Source: Promicromonospora iranensis (GTDB lineage: Bacteria; Actinomycetota; Actinomycetes; Actinomycetales; Cellulomonadaceae). Taken from it: 64,000 bases of DNA. Position 1 is the first letter of the stretch. Every line of letters begins with the position of its first letter. The notes under the pieces were generated by a model, which was not told the DNA's origin, searched no databases, and worked only from the letters and a program-made list of their open reading frames with translations. The position numbers were made by a program, and so were the translations under genes. The stretch is taken from positions 29,036 to 93,035 of the forward strand of contig NZ_JAJQMN010000018.1 of the NCBI RefSeq assembly GCF_028994775.1, in the 5' to 3' direction. This document shows, one piece after another, positions 8,065 to 16,897 of the stretch.

Positions 8065-8574
8065 ATGACCGACCCAGACCCCGCCGCACCGACCGGCGCC
8101 ACGCCCGTACAGGCACCGAGCCTCGCCGAGCGCTACGGCCGCGCGAGGCCCGGATCGCACCGGGCGGCGGCGCAGCCCGGCGGGGACGACCCGTGGGACG
8201 AGGCGGACGACGTCCGGCCTCGTCCGAAGCTCTCCGTGGGCGCCCGGATCGCGGTCGCCGCCGCGCTGGCCGCCGGTGTCGCGCTCGCCGCGTGGTTCAC
8301 GATCGTCGACACGCAGCGCGATCCTGTGACCTTCACCGACGTCGGTTTCTCGGTGACGAGCCCCGAAGCGGTGGACGTCACGTTCGAGGTGAGCATGCCG
8401 CCGGGGACCGAGGCCGTGTGCACCGTGACCGCGCTGAGCCAGAGCTTCGCGGAGGTCGGCGCGGTGGACGTCGAGGTGGGCCCGGACGAGGCCCGCACGA
8501 CACGCCACACGGTGACCGTCGCCACGACGGAGCTCGCGACGACGGGCGTCGTGGACCACTGTGACCTGCGCTGA
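8065..8574 (+). CDS. DUF4307 family membrane protein
   Basis: A 169-residue protein with a disordered, acidic N-terminus (about residues 1-60), one membrane helix (ARIAVAAALAAGVALAAWFTI, about residues 66-86) and an extracytoplasmic beta-rich domain ending GVVDHCDLR. This matches DUF4307, a family typically located between mca and greA in actinobacteria. Only two cysteines are present, in AVCTVTAL and DHCDL, suggesting an extracellular disulfide. The ATG at MTDPDPAAP is chosen over one 20 codons upstream, which would overlap the divergent regulatory region. The next gene is greA, 205 bp downstream. Function is unknown. Confidence 0.78.
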   Translation: MTDPDPAAPTGATPVQAPSLAERYGRARPGSHRAAAQPGGDDPWDEADDVRPRPKLSVGARIAVAAALAAGVALAAWFTIVDTQRDPVTFTDVGFSVTSPEAVDVTFEVSMPPGTEAVCTVTALSQSFAEVGAVDVEVGPDEARTTRHTVTVATTELATTGVVDHCDLR

Positions 8575-8629
8575 GACCGACCTCACCGAACAAGTACGTC
8601 GTCCGCTCAGAGCGGAAACAGGGAATCTC

Positions 8630-8660
8630 TTGGCATGTCTTTCCCGGGAATTGGTATTCT
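8630..8660 (+). promoter_or_regulatory. Possible greA promoter
   Basis: TTGGCA (8630-8635) and TATTCT (8655-8660), separated by 19 bp, form a sigma-70-like pair upstream of greA in the 205-bp DUF4307-greA gap. The spacing is slightly long, so this is only a candidate. Confidence 0.3.
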
Positions 8661-8779
8661 CGTCGTTTCACACGCTGTGTTGACCGGCTGACGCGCGTGC
8701 CCGATCCGTTTCCGTCGGCCGGGATCCGCGCGCTGCCGTAACTGTGGCTCGATCGAGCAACGACGAAAGGAGAGCCCCC

Positions 8780-9262
8780 GTGGCCGACGCTTCTGTCACC
8801 TGGCTCACCCAGGAGGCGCACGACAAGCTCAAGGCTGAGCTGGAGTATCTCTCCGGCCCCTACCGGGCGGAGATCACCGAGCGCATCGCGGCTGCCCGCG
8901 ACGAGGGCGACCTCAAGGAGAACGGCGGCTACCACGCCGCGCGCGAGGAGCAGGGGAAGAACGAGGCACGGATCCTTGAGCTCACCGAGAAGCTCCGCCA
9001 CGTCCAGGTCGGCACCCCCGCGGACGACGGCAAGGTCGAGCCCGGCATGGTCGTGACCGCGATCGTCGCCGGCGACGAGATGAACTTCCTTTTCGGCTCG
9101 CGCGAGATGGCGGGGTCCACGGACCTCGACGTCTACTCGCCGACGTCGCCGCTGGGCGCAGCGATCGACGGAAAGTCGATAGGCGCGAAGACGACCTACC
9201 ACGCGCCGAACGGGCGCGACATCCCCGTGGAGATCACGGGAGCGAAGCCCTTCCAGGGCTGA
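8780..9262 (+). CDS. greA: Transcription elongation factor GreA
   Basis: Rescues backtracked RNA polymerase by stimulating cleavage of the nascent transcript. The 160-residue protein has the N-terminal coiled coil (about residues 10-80), whose tip RIAAARDEGDLKENGGYHAA carries the acidic Asp-Glu pair acting at the polymerase active site, and a C-terminal FKBP-like domain ending ITGAKPFQG. The GTG start (VADASVTWLT) follows GAAAGGAGAG and gives the usual length; an ATG 12 codons upstream overlaps that site. The GreA domain order is normal. A hairpin just after the stop separates it from the convergent sigma-factor gene. Confidence 0.93.
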   Translation: MADASVTWLTQEAHDKLKAELEYLSGPYRAEITERIAAARDEGDLKENGGYHAAREEQGKNEARILELTEKLRHVQVGTPADDGKVEPGMVVTAIVAGDEMNFLFGSREMAGSTDLDVYSPTSPLGAAIDGKSIGAKTTYHAPNGRDIPVEITGAKPFQG

Positions 9263-9266
9263 GCCA

Positions 9267-9294
9267 CAGGCTCGGGCCGTGCCCCTGGAGCCTG
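9267..9294. terminator. Intrinsic terminator between convergent greA and sigma-factor genes
   Basis: A two-tier hairpin: outer stem CAGGCTC/GAGCCTG (7 bp) and inner stem GGGC-CGT-GCCC, with a 3-nt bulge. It begins 5 nt after the greA stop and lies in the 57-bp convergent gap, so it may serve both directions. No long T tract follows, as is usual at this base composition. Confidence 0.55.
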
Positions 9295-9319
9295 ATCGCA
9301 GCGCAGGACGACGGGCCTG

Positions 9320-10687
9320 TCAGACAGCCGGTTCACCCACGTGACCGGAGTGTCCGGCAGGCCCGTCGGCATGTCCGAGGTCCGCGAGCCGGCGCTGCAG
9401 GAACCGGCGGTCGCCCTCCCGGTCCACCTGTCCGAGCGCCCGCCGGTACTCCACCGCGGCCTCTGCGGTTCGGCCCGCGCGCCGCAGCAGGTCCGCCCGC
9501 ATCGCGGGGAGCAGGTGATAGGCCGCCAGCTCGGGTGCTGACGCGACGTCGTCGAGCGCCGCCAGGCCCGCCTCGGGTCCTCGCGACATCCCCACCGCCA
9601 CCGCCCGGTTGAGCGCCACCACCGGCGAGCGCGTCATACCCGCCAGTACGTCGTAGAGGGCCTCGATCTCGGCCCAGTCCGTGGCGTCGGCCGAGGCCGC
9701 CCGGGCGTGCAGCGCCGCGATCGCCGCCTGCACCTGGTACGGACCGGCACGGCGTGCCGCGAGCGCGTCGTCGAGCACCGTCAGTCCCTCGCCGATCTCG
9801 TCGCGCCGCCACAGCGACCTGTCCTGCTCCTCGAGCGTGCGCGGCACCGCTTCGGCCCCGGTGCTCACGCGCGCCCGGCGCCGCGCGTGCTGGAGCAGCA
9901 GCAGCGCGAGCAGACCGCGCGCCTCCGGCTCGTCGGGCAGGAGGCGTGCGACGAGCCGGGCGACCCGGACCGCGTCGTCGGCCAGGGCTCGGCGAGCCTC
10001 GGCCCCGGCGACCTCGTCGACGGGTTCCGCCCACGCGTCGTACCCCTCGGTGAACAGCACGTACAGCACGGCCAGGACCGCGGAGACGCGGTCGTGCAGC
10101 AGCTCGGGCGGCGGCACGCGGAACGCGATGCCGGCGCTCCGAATCTTGCGCTTGGCCCGGGTCAGGCGCTGGGCCATCGTCGTCTCGGGCACCAGGAAGG
10201 CTCGCGCGACCTGCGCCGTCGTCATACCCGTGAGGGACCGGAGCGTGAGCGCGACCCGGCCCTCCAGCGGCAGTGCGGGGTGGCAGCAGGTGAAGACGAG
10301 GCGCAGCAGGTCGCCGTCGGGGTCCTCCGCCCCGGGGGCGGCCCAACCGTCGCCGGGGCCCCCACCGCCGTCCACGGCCCCGGCGGCCGGGTCGCCGGCA
10401 GCCGAGGTGAGCCGCTCGGTCAGTCGCGCCGCCACCGCCACCTTCTCCGCCTCGACCTTGCGGCGGCGCAGCCGGTCCAGCGCACAGTTGCGTGCGGTGG
10501 TGGTCAGCCACGCCCCGGGGCGGGCGGGCACGCCGTCCCGCTCCCAGGTGCGCAGCGCGACCGCGAACGCCTCCTGCGCGCAGTCCTCCGCCAGGTCGAG
10601 GTCACCGGTGCTGCGGGCGACTGCCGCGAGCACGCGTCCCCACTCCTCGCGGAACGCGGCGGTGACGGCCTGCCCGACGTCGGTCAC
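9320..10687 (-). CDS. ECF42-type RNA polymerase sigma factor (copy 1)
   Basis: A 455-residue extracytoplasmic-function sigma factor. Region 2 (residues about 10-80) includes [20 protein letters not shown] and [20 protein letters not shown]; region 4 (about 140-190) includes [20 protein letters not shown] and [11 protein letters not shown]. The remaining about 250 residues form the long helical C-terminal extension, TPR-like, characteristic of ECF42 proteins, which have no classical anti-sigma factor. The GTG start overlaps the stop of the upstream DGPF gene by 4 nt (GTGA), the hallmark pairing of this ECF group. A second module of the same length and order lies at 41641-43403. Its regulon probably includes its own operon promoter. 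Confidence 0.88.
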   Translation of the reverse strand: MTDVGQAVTAAFREEWGRVLAAVARSTGDLDLAEDCAQEAFAVALRTWERDGVPARPGAWLTTTARNCALDRLRRRKVEAEKVAVAARLTERLTSAAGDPAAGAVDGGGGPGDGWAAPGAEDPDGDLLRLVFTCCHPALPLEGRVALTLRSLTGMTTAQVARAFLVPETTMAQRLTRAKRKIRSAGIAFRVPPPELLHDRVSAVLAVLYVLFTEGYDAWAEPVDEVAGAEARRALADDAVRVARLVARLLPDEPEARGLLALLLLQHARRRARVSTGAEAVPRTLEEQDRSLWRRDEIGEGLTVLDDALAARRAGPYQVQAAIAALHARAASADATDWAEIEALYDVLAGMTRSPVVALNRAVAVGMSRGPEAGLAALDDVASAPELAAYHLLPAMRADLLRRAGRTAEAAVEYRRALGQVDREGDRRFLQRRLADLGHADGPAGHSGHVGEPAV

Positions 10688-11043
10688 CCCTCGCCCTCGG
10701 CACCGTCGTCGAGGTCGAGGGGCCAGAACGGGCGCAGCTCGATCGCGCCGGTGTGCGCCATCGGGTGGGCGGCCGCGATCCGGATGGCCTCGTCGAGGTC
10801 CGGCGCCTCCAGGACGTCGAAGCCCGCGATCACCTCTTTGGTCTCCGTGAACGGGCCGTCGGTGACGACCACCTCGCCGGTACGGACCTGCACGCCGACG
10901 GCGTCGGCGGGCGGACGCAGCCGGTCGCCGATGATCGCCCGTCCCGTGCCGTAGGTGTCCCGCACCCAGTCCTCGATGTGGGGCACGTCCCCCGTGGGCG
11001 CGGGCGCGTCGGGCGTGGACAGGACGAGCATGAGGTAACGCAT
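10684..11043 (-). CDS. DGPF-domain (YCII-related) protein paired with ECF42 (copy 1)
   Basis: A 119-residue YCII-like protein. [14 protein letters not shown] opens the ferredoxin-like fold, and [22 protein letters not shown] contains the eponymous DGPF motif followed by the conserved ETKE. Genes of this family precede ECF42 sigma factors in many bacteria and are their usual targets, possibly acting as sensors or effectors; the biochemistry is not established. The ATG has GAAGGGAG upstream, and the gene is translationally coupled to the sigma-factor gene. A promoter matching the reported ECF42 consensus sits about 70 bp upstream. Confidence 0.88.
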   Translation of the reverse strand: MRYLMLVLSTPDAPAPTGDVPHIEDWVRDTYGTGRAIIGDRLRPPADAVGVQVRTGEVVVTDGPFTETKEVIAGFDVLEAPDLDEAIRIAAAHPMAHTGAIELRPFWPLDLDDGAEGEG

Positions 11044-11111
11044 GGTTGTGCTCCCTTCCGGGGCGGCCCCGGAGTCATGGTCCCGCGACCGGTCGGCCGC
11101 GTCACTCCGAC

Positions 11112-11138
11112 GACGAACGGGAACGCGCCCGCACGACA
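11112..11138 (-). promoter_or_regulatory. Predicted ECF42-dependent promoter of DGPF/sigma module 1
   Basis: On the minus strand, TGTCGT (11138-11133), a 17-nt spacer and CGTC (11115-11112) match the ECF42 promoter pattern I recall (TGTCGA in the -35 and CG[A/T]C in the -10). The same layout and a near-identical spacer end (TTCCCGTT) occur before module 2. The -35 element is duplicated exactly 11 bp upstream as part of a tandem TGTCGTGCGGG repeat (11128-11149). The leader is about 60 nt. Confidence 0.6.
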
Positions 11139-11150
11139 CCCGCACGACAC

Positions 11151-12410
11151 TCAGTTCGCGACGACCTCGTAGCCCTCGGACTCCAGCCGCTCGACGACGG
11201 CGGCGCGGTGCTCGGTGCCCTTGGTCTCGAGCTGCAGGTTGACCCGCACCTCGGACACGGCGAGCGAGACGTCGGTCCGCGTGTGGTCGACGGCCACGAT
11301 GTTGGCCCCTGCCGCAGCGATCGTCTCCACGAGCCGGGCGAGCGCACCCGGCTTGTCCATCAGCCGCACCTGCAGCTTGAGGTACCGTCCGGCCGCGACC
11401 AGACCGTGCTGCACCACGCGCAGCAGCACGAGGGGGTCGATGTTCCCGCCCGACAGGACGGCGACGACCGGCCCCTTGAACACGCCGGGACCCGCGGCCA
11501 TGATGCCGGCGACGGCAGCAGCTCCGGCGGGCTCGACCATCAGCTTCGAGCGCTCGAGCACCGCGAGCAGCGCCCGCGAGAGCTGGTCCTCGCTGACGGT
11601 CCGGACCTCGACGCCCTCTTTCTGCACGATCCCGAACGGCACGTCGCCCGGTAGCCCCACGGCGATGCCGTCGGCCATGGTGGAGCCGAGCGTGCCCGCC
11701 AGCGGCTTGCCGGCCTTCAACGAGCCCGGGTAGGCCGCGGCCGACGCCGCCTGGACGCCCACCACCTTGACGTGCGGTGCCGCCTCGGCCAGCACGGCGG
11801 CGATCCCGGCCACCAGCCCGCCACCGCCCAGCGGCACGACGACGGTGGCGACGTCCGGCACCTGTTCCAGGATCTCCAGGGCGACGGTGCCCTGGCCCGC
11901 CACGACGTCAACGTGGTCGAACGGGTGGATGAGCACCCGGCCGGAGCGGGCGGCCTCCACGCGGGCGGCGGCGAGCGCCTCGTCCACGGAGGAGCCGACC
12001 ATCCGCACCTCGGCCCCGTACCCGCGCGTCGCCGCGACCTTGGGCAGGGCCGCGTCGACCGGCATGTAGACGACGGTGTCGATACCGAGCATGCCCGCCG
12101 CGACCGCCACGCCTTGCGCGTGGTTCCCGGCCGAGGCCGCGACGACTCCACGCTCCCGTTCGGCGGCCGACAGGCGTGCGAGCCGCACGTACGCGCCGCG
12201 CACCTTGAACGAGCCGGCGCGCTGCAGGTTCTCGCACTTGAGCAGCACCTTGGTACCGGCGATGGTGGAGAGCGCGCGGCTCTCGGTGATCGGTGTACGG
12301 GTGATGACGCCGTCGAGCATCTCTGCGGCGGCGCGGGCGTCGTCGGCGGTCACCGTGAGGTGGCCGCCGTAGGACTCCAGGTCGAACGGATCCAGGGGCA
12401 CAGCGCGCAT
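11151..12410 (-). CDS. ilvA: Threonine ammonia-lyase (threonine dehydratase)
   Basis: PLP enzyme converting L-threonine to 2-oxobutyrate and ammonia, the first step toward isoleucine. The 419-residue protein has the PLP lysine Lys69 in RAGSFKVRGA, the phosphate-binding PLGGGGLVAG loop near residue 200 and, after a SGGNIDPL segment, a single C-terminal ACT-like domain (about residues 340-419, YLKLQVRLMDKPGALARLVE). One ACT-like domain rather than two suggests the shorter class seen in many actinomycetes. The first ATG (MRAVPLDPFD) is kept because no later start has a better ribosome site. The gene ends upstream of the ECF module promoter and lies 29 bp from an AI-2E-family permease gene. Confidence 0.92.
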   Translation of the reverse strand: MRAVPLDPFDLESYGGHLTVTADDARAAAEMLDGVITRTPITESRALSTIAGTKVLLKCENLQRAGSFKVRGAYVRLARLSAAERERGVVAASAGNHAQGVAVAAGMLGIDTVVYMPVDAALPKVAATRGYGAEVRMVGSSVDEALAAARVEAARSGRVLIHPFDHVDVVAGQGTVALEILEQVPDVATVVVPLGGGGLVAGIAAVLAEAAPHVKVVGVQAASAAAYPGSLKAGKPLAGTLGSTMADGIAVGLPGDVPFGIVQKEGVEVRTVSEDQLSRALLAVLERSKLMVEPAGAAAVAGIMAAGPGVFKGPVVAVLSGGNIDPLVLLRVVQHGLVAAGRYLKLQVRLMDKPGALARLVETIAAAGANIVAVDHTRTDVSLAVSEVRVNLQLETKGTEHRAAVVERLESEGYEVVAN

Positions 12411-12439
12411 GTTGCCCGACTACGCCCCCGGATGCACGT

Positions 12440-13684
12440 TCAGCGCTTCTGATCACCCTCTGAAGGATCACGATCCTCGTCGACGCCGACGTCCGCGACG
12501 GCGCCTTCGGCCACCACGCCGGGAGTACGGCGCAGCCGGAGCGGGATCGGTGGCGCGTCGGCGGCGCGCCACCGGATCGGCAGCGCGTCCTCGTCCCCGA
12601 GCTCCGGGAACTTGTCGTGCCCGTTGAGGTAGAGGATCACGGTGTTCAGCACTGCCGCGAGCGGCACCGCGAACAGGGCGCCGACGATGCCTGCGACATA
12701 CGACCCTGCGGCCACGGCGAGGATCACGGCGACCGGGTGCAGCGAGACGGCCTGCCCCATGAGGAATGGCTGCAGCGCGTGCGACTCGATCTGCTGCACC
12801 AGCAGCACCACGCCGAGCATGATGAGGGCGGCCACCCAGCCGTTCGACACGAGCACCACGACGACGGCGATGGCTCCCGTGACGATGGCACCGACCACCG
12901 GCACGAACGAACCGACGAACACGAGGATGCTGATCGGCAGGGCGAGCGACGGGACGAAGAACACGGCGCCGATCCCGATACCGACCGCGTCCACGGCGGC
13001 GACGAGGATCTGTGTGCGGGTGTAGGCGGCGAGCGTGACGGCGCCGCGCCGGCCGGCCTGGTTGACCCGCTCGCGGGAGGACTGCGGCAGCAGGCCGACG
13101 ATCCAGCTCCAGATGCCCCGCGGGTCGTGCAGGAAGAAAAACGTGCAGAACAGCGCGATCAGCGCCCCGATCAGCACGCTGCCCGCGGTGGCGGCGGCCC
13201 CGAGAGCCCCGCTCACGATCGCGGCCTGCTGCGCCTCGAGCTGGTCGAGGATGTCCTGGCTGTAGCTCTGCAGCTGCTCCTCGAGCCCGAACTGCGAAGA
13301 GAGCTGCGTCCAGAGCTCGTTGAAGCCGCTGATGGCCTGCGCCGTCAGGTCGGCGAACCCGTTCGCGATCGACTGTCCCGCCAGGGTGATCAGGCCGGCG
13401 ACCACCACGATCAGGCCGACCAGGGAGAGCCCGGCGGACAACCCGCGCGGCAGGCGCAGGCGCTCGTTCAGCAGGCGGCGCACCGGCGTCAGCATGATGG
13501 TGAGCAGCAGCGCGACCGCCACCGGGATCACGATCGACTTCAGGAGCGTGAGGAGCCAGAGCGCGGCGGCGACGAACGCGCCGATGAGGAGCATCCGCCA
13601 CGACCACGAGGCGGCGGCCCGGATCGCTGGCGGGACCGCACCCGACTCGTCGGTCGGCGGCGCGGTGGTCGGGCTGGACGTCAC
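12440..13684 (-). CDS. AI-2E family transporter (UPF0118/PerM-like permease)
   Basis: A 414-residue polytopic membrane protein. Hydrophobic helices cluster near residues 35-75, 95-125 and 185-375, including LLIGALIALFCTFFFLHDPRG and the conserved C-terminal SYVAGIVGALFAVPLAAVLNTV, a hallmark of the family. An extracytoplasmic loop (GFNELWTQLSSQFGLEEQL) carries predicted helices. The GTG start (VTSSPTTAPP) follows GAGGAG by 7 nt; an upstream extension is possible. Substrates in this superfamily are diverse (autoinducer-2 export, Na+/H+ exchange) and cannot be assigned here. Transcribed toward ilvA. The 165-bp gap upstream (13685-13849) holds its promoter region and only a small GCACC-AAA-GGTGC hairpin. 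Confidence 0.85.
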   Translation of the reverse strand: MTSSPTTAPPTDESGAVPPAIRAAASWSWRMLLIGAFVAAALWLLTLLKSIVIPVAVALLLTIMLTPVRRLLNERLRLPRGLSAGLSLVGLIVVVAGLITLAGQSIANGFADLTAQAISGFNELWTQLSSQFGLEEQLQSYSQDILDQLEAQQAAIVSGALGAAATAGSVLIGALIALFCTFFFLHDPRGIWSWIVGLLPQSSRERVNQAGRRGAVTLAAYTRTQILVAAVDAVGIGIGAVFFVPSLALPISILVFVGSFVPVVGAIVTGAIAVVVVLVSNGWVAALIMLGVVLLVQQIESHALQPFLMGQAVSLHPVAVILAVAAGSYVAGIVGALFAVPLAAVLNTVILYLNGHDKFPELGDEDALPIRWRAADAPPIPLRLRRTPGVVAEGAVADVGVDEDRDPSEGDQKR

Positions 13685-13849
13685 GCTTGTCTCCTCGGTC
13701 TGCGACACGGATACGACCCTAGGGGAGCACACCGGCATGCCGCTGGCCTGCTCACGCGCCGCACCAAAGGTGCACCGCCCGCTCACGGGTCCGACATGTC
13801 TCGAACGCGTCCGGGTGCCGCTCTCGCGAGCCGTCCCGGCAGGTAGCCG

Positions 13850-14449
13850 TCAGGCCTCCAGCTTCCGCTTCTGCGGATGCGGGGTCTCGCCGCGCTCCAG
13901 CATCTCGACGAACTTGGTGATGTTGCGGGCGCGAGTCTCCGCCTTCTTGACGCCGGTGACCCGGAACAGGATCGCGAACCGGTTCTGGGCGGTGAGGATC
14001 TCGAACATCGCCGCAGCACGCGGGCTCGCCGCGAGCGCCTCGGCGAGGTCCGGGGGTACCTCGAAATTGCTGTTGACCTCATAGGCGGCTTCCCAGCGCC
14101 CGTCGGCCCTCGCCTTGTCGATCTCCTCCTGGCCCCGGATGCGCATGCGACCCTCGGCGATCAGACGCTCCACGATGCGTACGTTCCGGGCGGACCACCG
14201 GCTGCGTGGCCGGCGGGGGCAGTACCGCTGCAGGGTGGTCGTATCGTCCCGGCTGCGCGCCTGGGCATCGATCCAGCCGCTGCACAGCGCCTCGTCGAGC
14301 GCCTGGCCGCGGGTCAGGGTCGTCGGGGAGTCCTTGCCCTTCCTCGCGAGGATCAGCCAGACGCCGTCCGACGTCGACTCGTTCTCGTCGAGCCAGGCGC
14401 GCCACGCCGCGACGTCCGGGATCAGGAGCTCGGGATCGGTCTCAGCCAT
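13850..14449 (-). CDS. YdeI/OmpD-associated family protein
   Basis: A 199-residue soluble protein. The N-terminal AWRAWLDENESTSDGVWLILARKG and ALCSGWIDAQARSRDDTTTLQRYCPRRPRSRWS segments are the hallmark of the YdeI/bacteriocin-protection family; the C-terminal half (VPPDLAEALAASPRAAAMFEIL) is the YdeI-like helical part. Members are linked only loosely to stress and peptide resistance, and no reaction is known. The ATG at MAETDPELL gives the family start; upstream codons would run into the phosphoesterase gene, whose stop lies 10 bp away. Probably cotranscribed with that gene. Confidence 0.8.
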   Translation of the reverse strand: MAETDPELLIPDVAAWRAWLDENESTSDGVWLILARKGKDSPTTLTRGQALDEALCSGWIDAQARSRDDTTTLQRYCPRRPRSRWSARNVRIVERLIAEGRMRIRGQEEIDKARADGRWEAAYEVNSNFEVPPDLAEALAASPRAAAMFEILTAQNRFAILFRVTGVKKAETRARNITKFVEMLERGETPHPQKRKLEA

Positions 14450-14459
14450 GGGGAGGACG

Positions 14460-15239
14460 CTACGCCGAACCACCGACATGCCGCCCGTCCCTGGGCCCGA
14501 ACGCCCGCAGCGCATCGGCGTCGCTGTTGGCCGACGTCACGTACTCCCGTGCCCACTCCTCCGCGCCGGGGTAGGTGCTCGCCGTCGCGATCGCGGCCAC
14601 CGCCACCTCGACGTCGACGGGCGTGTGCCGCAGCTCCACCTGACCGTCCCGCAGGAGCGCCCACGAGCCACCCGCACGGCCGTAGGGCATCCCGACGCTG
14701 CCGGGGTTGACACACAGGCGCCGGTCGACGAGACGCACGAACGGCATGTGGGTGTGGCCCATGACGACGGTCGCGATGTCGGCGTCGAGACCGCCCAGCA
14801 CCTCCGCCCAGCGCTCGAGGGACGAGTCGACGAGCACCACCTCCTCGTCGTCGCGCGGGGTGGCGTGACAGAACACGACGCGGCCGAACCCGCGCACCGC
14901 CAGCTCGGCCGGGTGCGGCAGGCCGGCGAGCAGCGCGACGTCGTCGGGGCGCAGCTGGGCCGCCGCCCACGGTGCCACCGGATCGGGGATGTCGGTGCCG
15001 CCGCCGCGCGCGAGCGCGACCAGCTCGCGGTCCGCGTTGCCGCGCACCAGCAGCGCCCGCTCGCCCAGGGCCCGCAGGCGGTCCAGCACGGCGACGGGTT
15101 GTGGCCCTGCGGCGTGGTCGCCGGTCACGACGACACGGTCCGCAGCCACCACGTCGGGTTCCGCGAGCACCGCCTCCAGCACGGGAAGCACCCCGTGGAC
15201 GTCCGACAGGACCGCTACGGAACCGACCTCGCTGCTCAT
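14460..15239 (-). CDS. Metallophosphoesterase (YfcE/MJ0936-like)
   Basis: A 259-residue calcineurin-like phosphoesterase. The metal-binding motifs are in order: LSDVHGV near residue 10, VVTGDHAAGPQP near 40, LVRGNADRE near 61 and VMGHTHMPF in the second half, with FCHATPRDDEE between. GDHAAGP and GNAD replace the more common GDxVG and GNHD/E, which is usual in this prokaryotic branch. Substrates may be phosphodiesters, but specificity is not predictable. The ATG start MSSEVGSVAV places motif I correctly. It is divergent from msrA and 10 bp upstream of the YdeI-like gene. Confidence 0.88.
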   Translation of the reverse strand: MSSEVGSVAVLSDVHGVLPVLEAVLAEPDVVAADRVVVTGDHAAGPQPVAVLDRLRALGERALLVRGNADRELVALARGGGTDIPDPVAPWAAAQLRPDDVALLAGLPHPAELAVRGFGRVVFCHATPRDDEEVVLVDSSLERWAEVLGGLDADIATVVMGHTHMPFVRLVDRRLCVNPGSVGMPYGRAGGSWALLRDGQVELRHTPVDVEVAVAAIATASTYPGAEEWAREYVTSANSDADALRAFGPRDGRHVGGSA

Positions 15240-15385
15240 GCCCCGACCTTGGCGTGAACCGGCCCGCACCGCCACCAGGGTCTGCCGCTGGCAGAACGCA
15301 AGCGCCGGAACACCTCCACGCCGGTCCGTGTTGGAATGGGTAAACGTGCTACCGCACGAAGCAGACCCTTAAGGATGTGCGCCTG

Positions 15386-16069
15386 ATGACGTTCTTGAAC
15401 TCCCTCTTCGGCCCTGGTTCCGGTTCCAAGACCACGATGGTCGCGCCTGAGGACGCCCTGCCCGGCCGTTCCGCGCCGCTGCTGCAGAACCCGCGCCCGC
15501 ACACGGTCCTCGGATCGTCGATCACCGGTCCGTGGGAGCCCGGCACGCGGGTGCTCTACCTGGCGATGGGCTGTTTCTGGGGCGCCGAGGAGATCTACTG
15601 GCAGGTACCCGGCGTGGTGAGCACCGCCGTCGGATACATGGGCGGGACGACGCCCAACCCGACGTACGAGGAGGTCTGCAGCGCCCGGACCGGGCACACG
15701 GAGACCGCCCTCGTCGCGTACGACCCGGCCCGGGTGACCGAGGCCGATCTGCTCAAGATCTTCTGGGAGCGGCACGACCCGACGCAGGGCTTCCGCCAGG
15801 GCAACGACGTCGGCACGCAGTACCGCTCGGCGATCTACTGGACGTCGCCGGAGCAGGCGGAGGTGGCCGAGGAGACCGCGCAGCGCTACGCCGAGGTGCT
15901 CAGCGCCAAGGGGTACGACGCGATCACCACGGAGATCGCCCCGGCCGCCGAGGCCGGACCGTTCTACTACGCCGAGGACTACCACCAGCAGTACCTGTCC
16001 GACGCGAAGAACCCGAACGGCTACCGCTGCCACGCCACGACCGGCGTCCCGTTCCCCGACGCCGCCTGA
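15386..16069 (+). CDS. msrA: Peptide methionine-S-sulfoxide reductase MsrA
   Basis: Reduces methionine-S-sulfoxide in oxidised proteins using thioredoxin-like donors. The 227-residue protein carries the catalytic motif [11 protein letters not shown] with nucleophilic Cys63, [17 protein letters not shown], and the C-terminal [14 protein letters not shown] roughly 50-residue N-terminal extension precedes the core, as in the larger MsrA class. The ATG at MTFLNSLFG, with AAGGA 10 nt upstream, is preferred to a GTG 3 codons earlier that nearly overlaps the site. It is divergent from the phosphoesterase gene and followed by a strong hairpin terminator. A lone msrA without an adjacent msrB is ordinary. 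Confidence 0.95.
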   Translation: MTFLNSLFGPGSGSKTTMVAPEDALPGRSAPLLQNPRPHTVLGSSITGPWEPGTRVLYLAMGCFWGAEEIYWQVPGVVSTAVGYMGGTTPNPTYEEVCSARTGHTETALVAYDPARVTEADLLKIFWERHDPTQGFRQGNDVGTQYRSAIYWTSPEQAEVAEETAQRYAEVLSAKGYDAITTEIAPAAEAGPFYYAEDYHQQYLSDAKNPNGYRCHATTGVPFPDAA

Positions 16070-16082
16070 CCAACCTCTGGTC

Positions 16083-16133
16083 GTGGGCGTGACCGTTGCG
16101 AGCACGCGCCCGGGGCGCGACGGTCACGCCCAC
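16083..16133 (+). terminator. Hairpin terminator after msrA
   Basis: A perfect 14-bp stem, GTGGGCGTGACCGT (16083-16096) with ACGGTCACGCCCAC (16120-16133), encloses an inner GCGCC/GGCGC hairpin. It starts 13 nt after the msrA stop. Confidence 0.65.
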
Positions 16134-16174
16134 AGCCCTGGGTCGTGTCAGTGGGGCGCCGTAGGGTCGCTCCC

Positions 16175-16777
16175 ATGATTCGAATGCCCGCCACCGAGAT
16201 CTCCGTCACCGGCGAGGACTGGTACGGCCGTGACCTCTCCGGTGAGGACCACATGGCCACGCTGTTCGCCGACGTCGACATGACGGAGGCCACGGGGACG
16301 GGCGCGACCTTCGACTCGTGCGTGTTCCGGGGAGTGCGCTTCAACAGCGCCCACCTCACGGAGTTCGCCTTCACATCGTGCGTGTTCGACGGGTGCGTGT
16401 TCTTCGACGCGAAGCTGGAGCGCTGCAAGCTCGTCGGCTCCCGGTTCGCCGACTGCCGGTTCGACCTGCTCAAGGTCACCGGCGGCAACTGGTCCTTCAC
16501 CGACCTGCACCGGGCGGCGCTGGCCGGCGCGGAGTTCGACGGCGTCCGGTTCCGTGAGGCCGACCTGGCCGGGATCAAGGCGTCCGGGGCGGTGCTGGTC
16601 GGCTGCGACCTGTCCGGTGCGGACCTTGAACAGGCCGACCTGACCAACGCCGACCTGCGCGGCAGCGACCTGTCGGCGCTGGACCCGCTCTCGGCGAACC
16701 TGACGGGCGCGGTGGTCAGCGAGGCCCAGGCGATCATGCTCGCCGAGACGCTCGGCCTGGTGGTCCGGCCGGACTGA
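16175..16777 (+). CDS. Pentapeptide-repeat protein
   Basis: A 200-residue protein built largely of A(D/N)LXX-type repeats: FDSCVFRGVRF, LTEFAFTSCVF and ASGAVLVGCDL, then DLSGADLEQADLTNADLRGSDLSA form successive five-residue coils of a right-handed quadrilateral beta-helix, with few non-repeat residues. The architecture resembles Qnr/McbG DNA-gyrase mimics, but many relatives have no resistance role, so none is claimed. The ATG at MIRMPATEIS has a weak upstream site; an in-frame GTG 10 codons earlier is the alternative. It is separated from msrA by a terminator and followed 120 bp later by the beta-mannosidase gene. Confidence 0.85.
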   Translation: MIRMPATEISVTGEDWYGRDLSGEDHMATLFADVDMTEATGTGATFDSCVFRGVRFNSAHLTEFAFTSCVFDGCVFFDAKLERCKLVGSRFADCRFDLLKVTGGNWSFTDLHRAALAGAEFDGVRFREADLAGIKASGAVLVGCDLSGADLEQADLTNADLRGSDLSALDPLSANLTGAVVSEAQAIMLAETLGLVVRPD

Positions 16778-16897
16778 GCGGCCTGCGGCGCCGGCGGTTC
16801 GGCCAGTGATATCGGTTCGATCGGACCCTGCGCGCGGCCCTATGCTCGGGTCCGCTCGCACACGTACTGGGCTCACGCCCTCAAGGGACGAGGATCG

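Noticed and set aside
13685..13849. A small gene in the gap between the AI-2E permease and the YdeI-like gene.
   Set aside because: Short frames there have no ribosome site or coding pattern; only a 5-bp hairpin is seen.
16175..16777. Pentapeptide protein as a quinolone-resistance (Qnr) gene.
   Set aside because: The repeat fold is shared by many proteins and the Qnr loops cannot be recognised; resistance is not supported.
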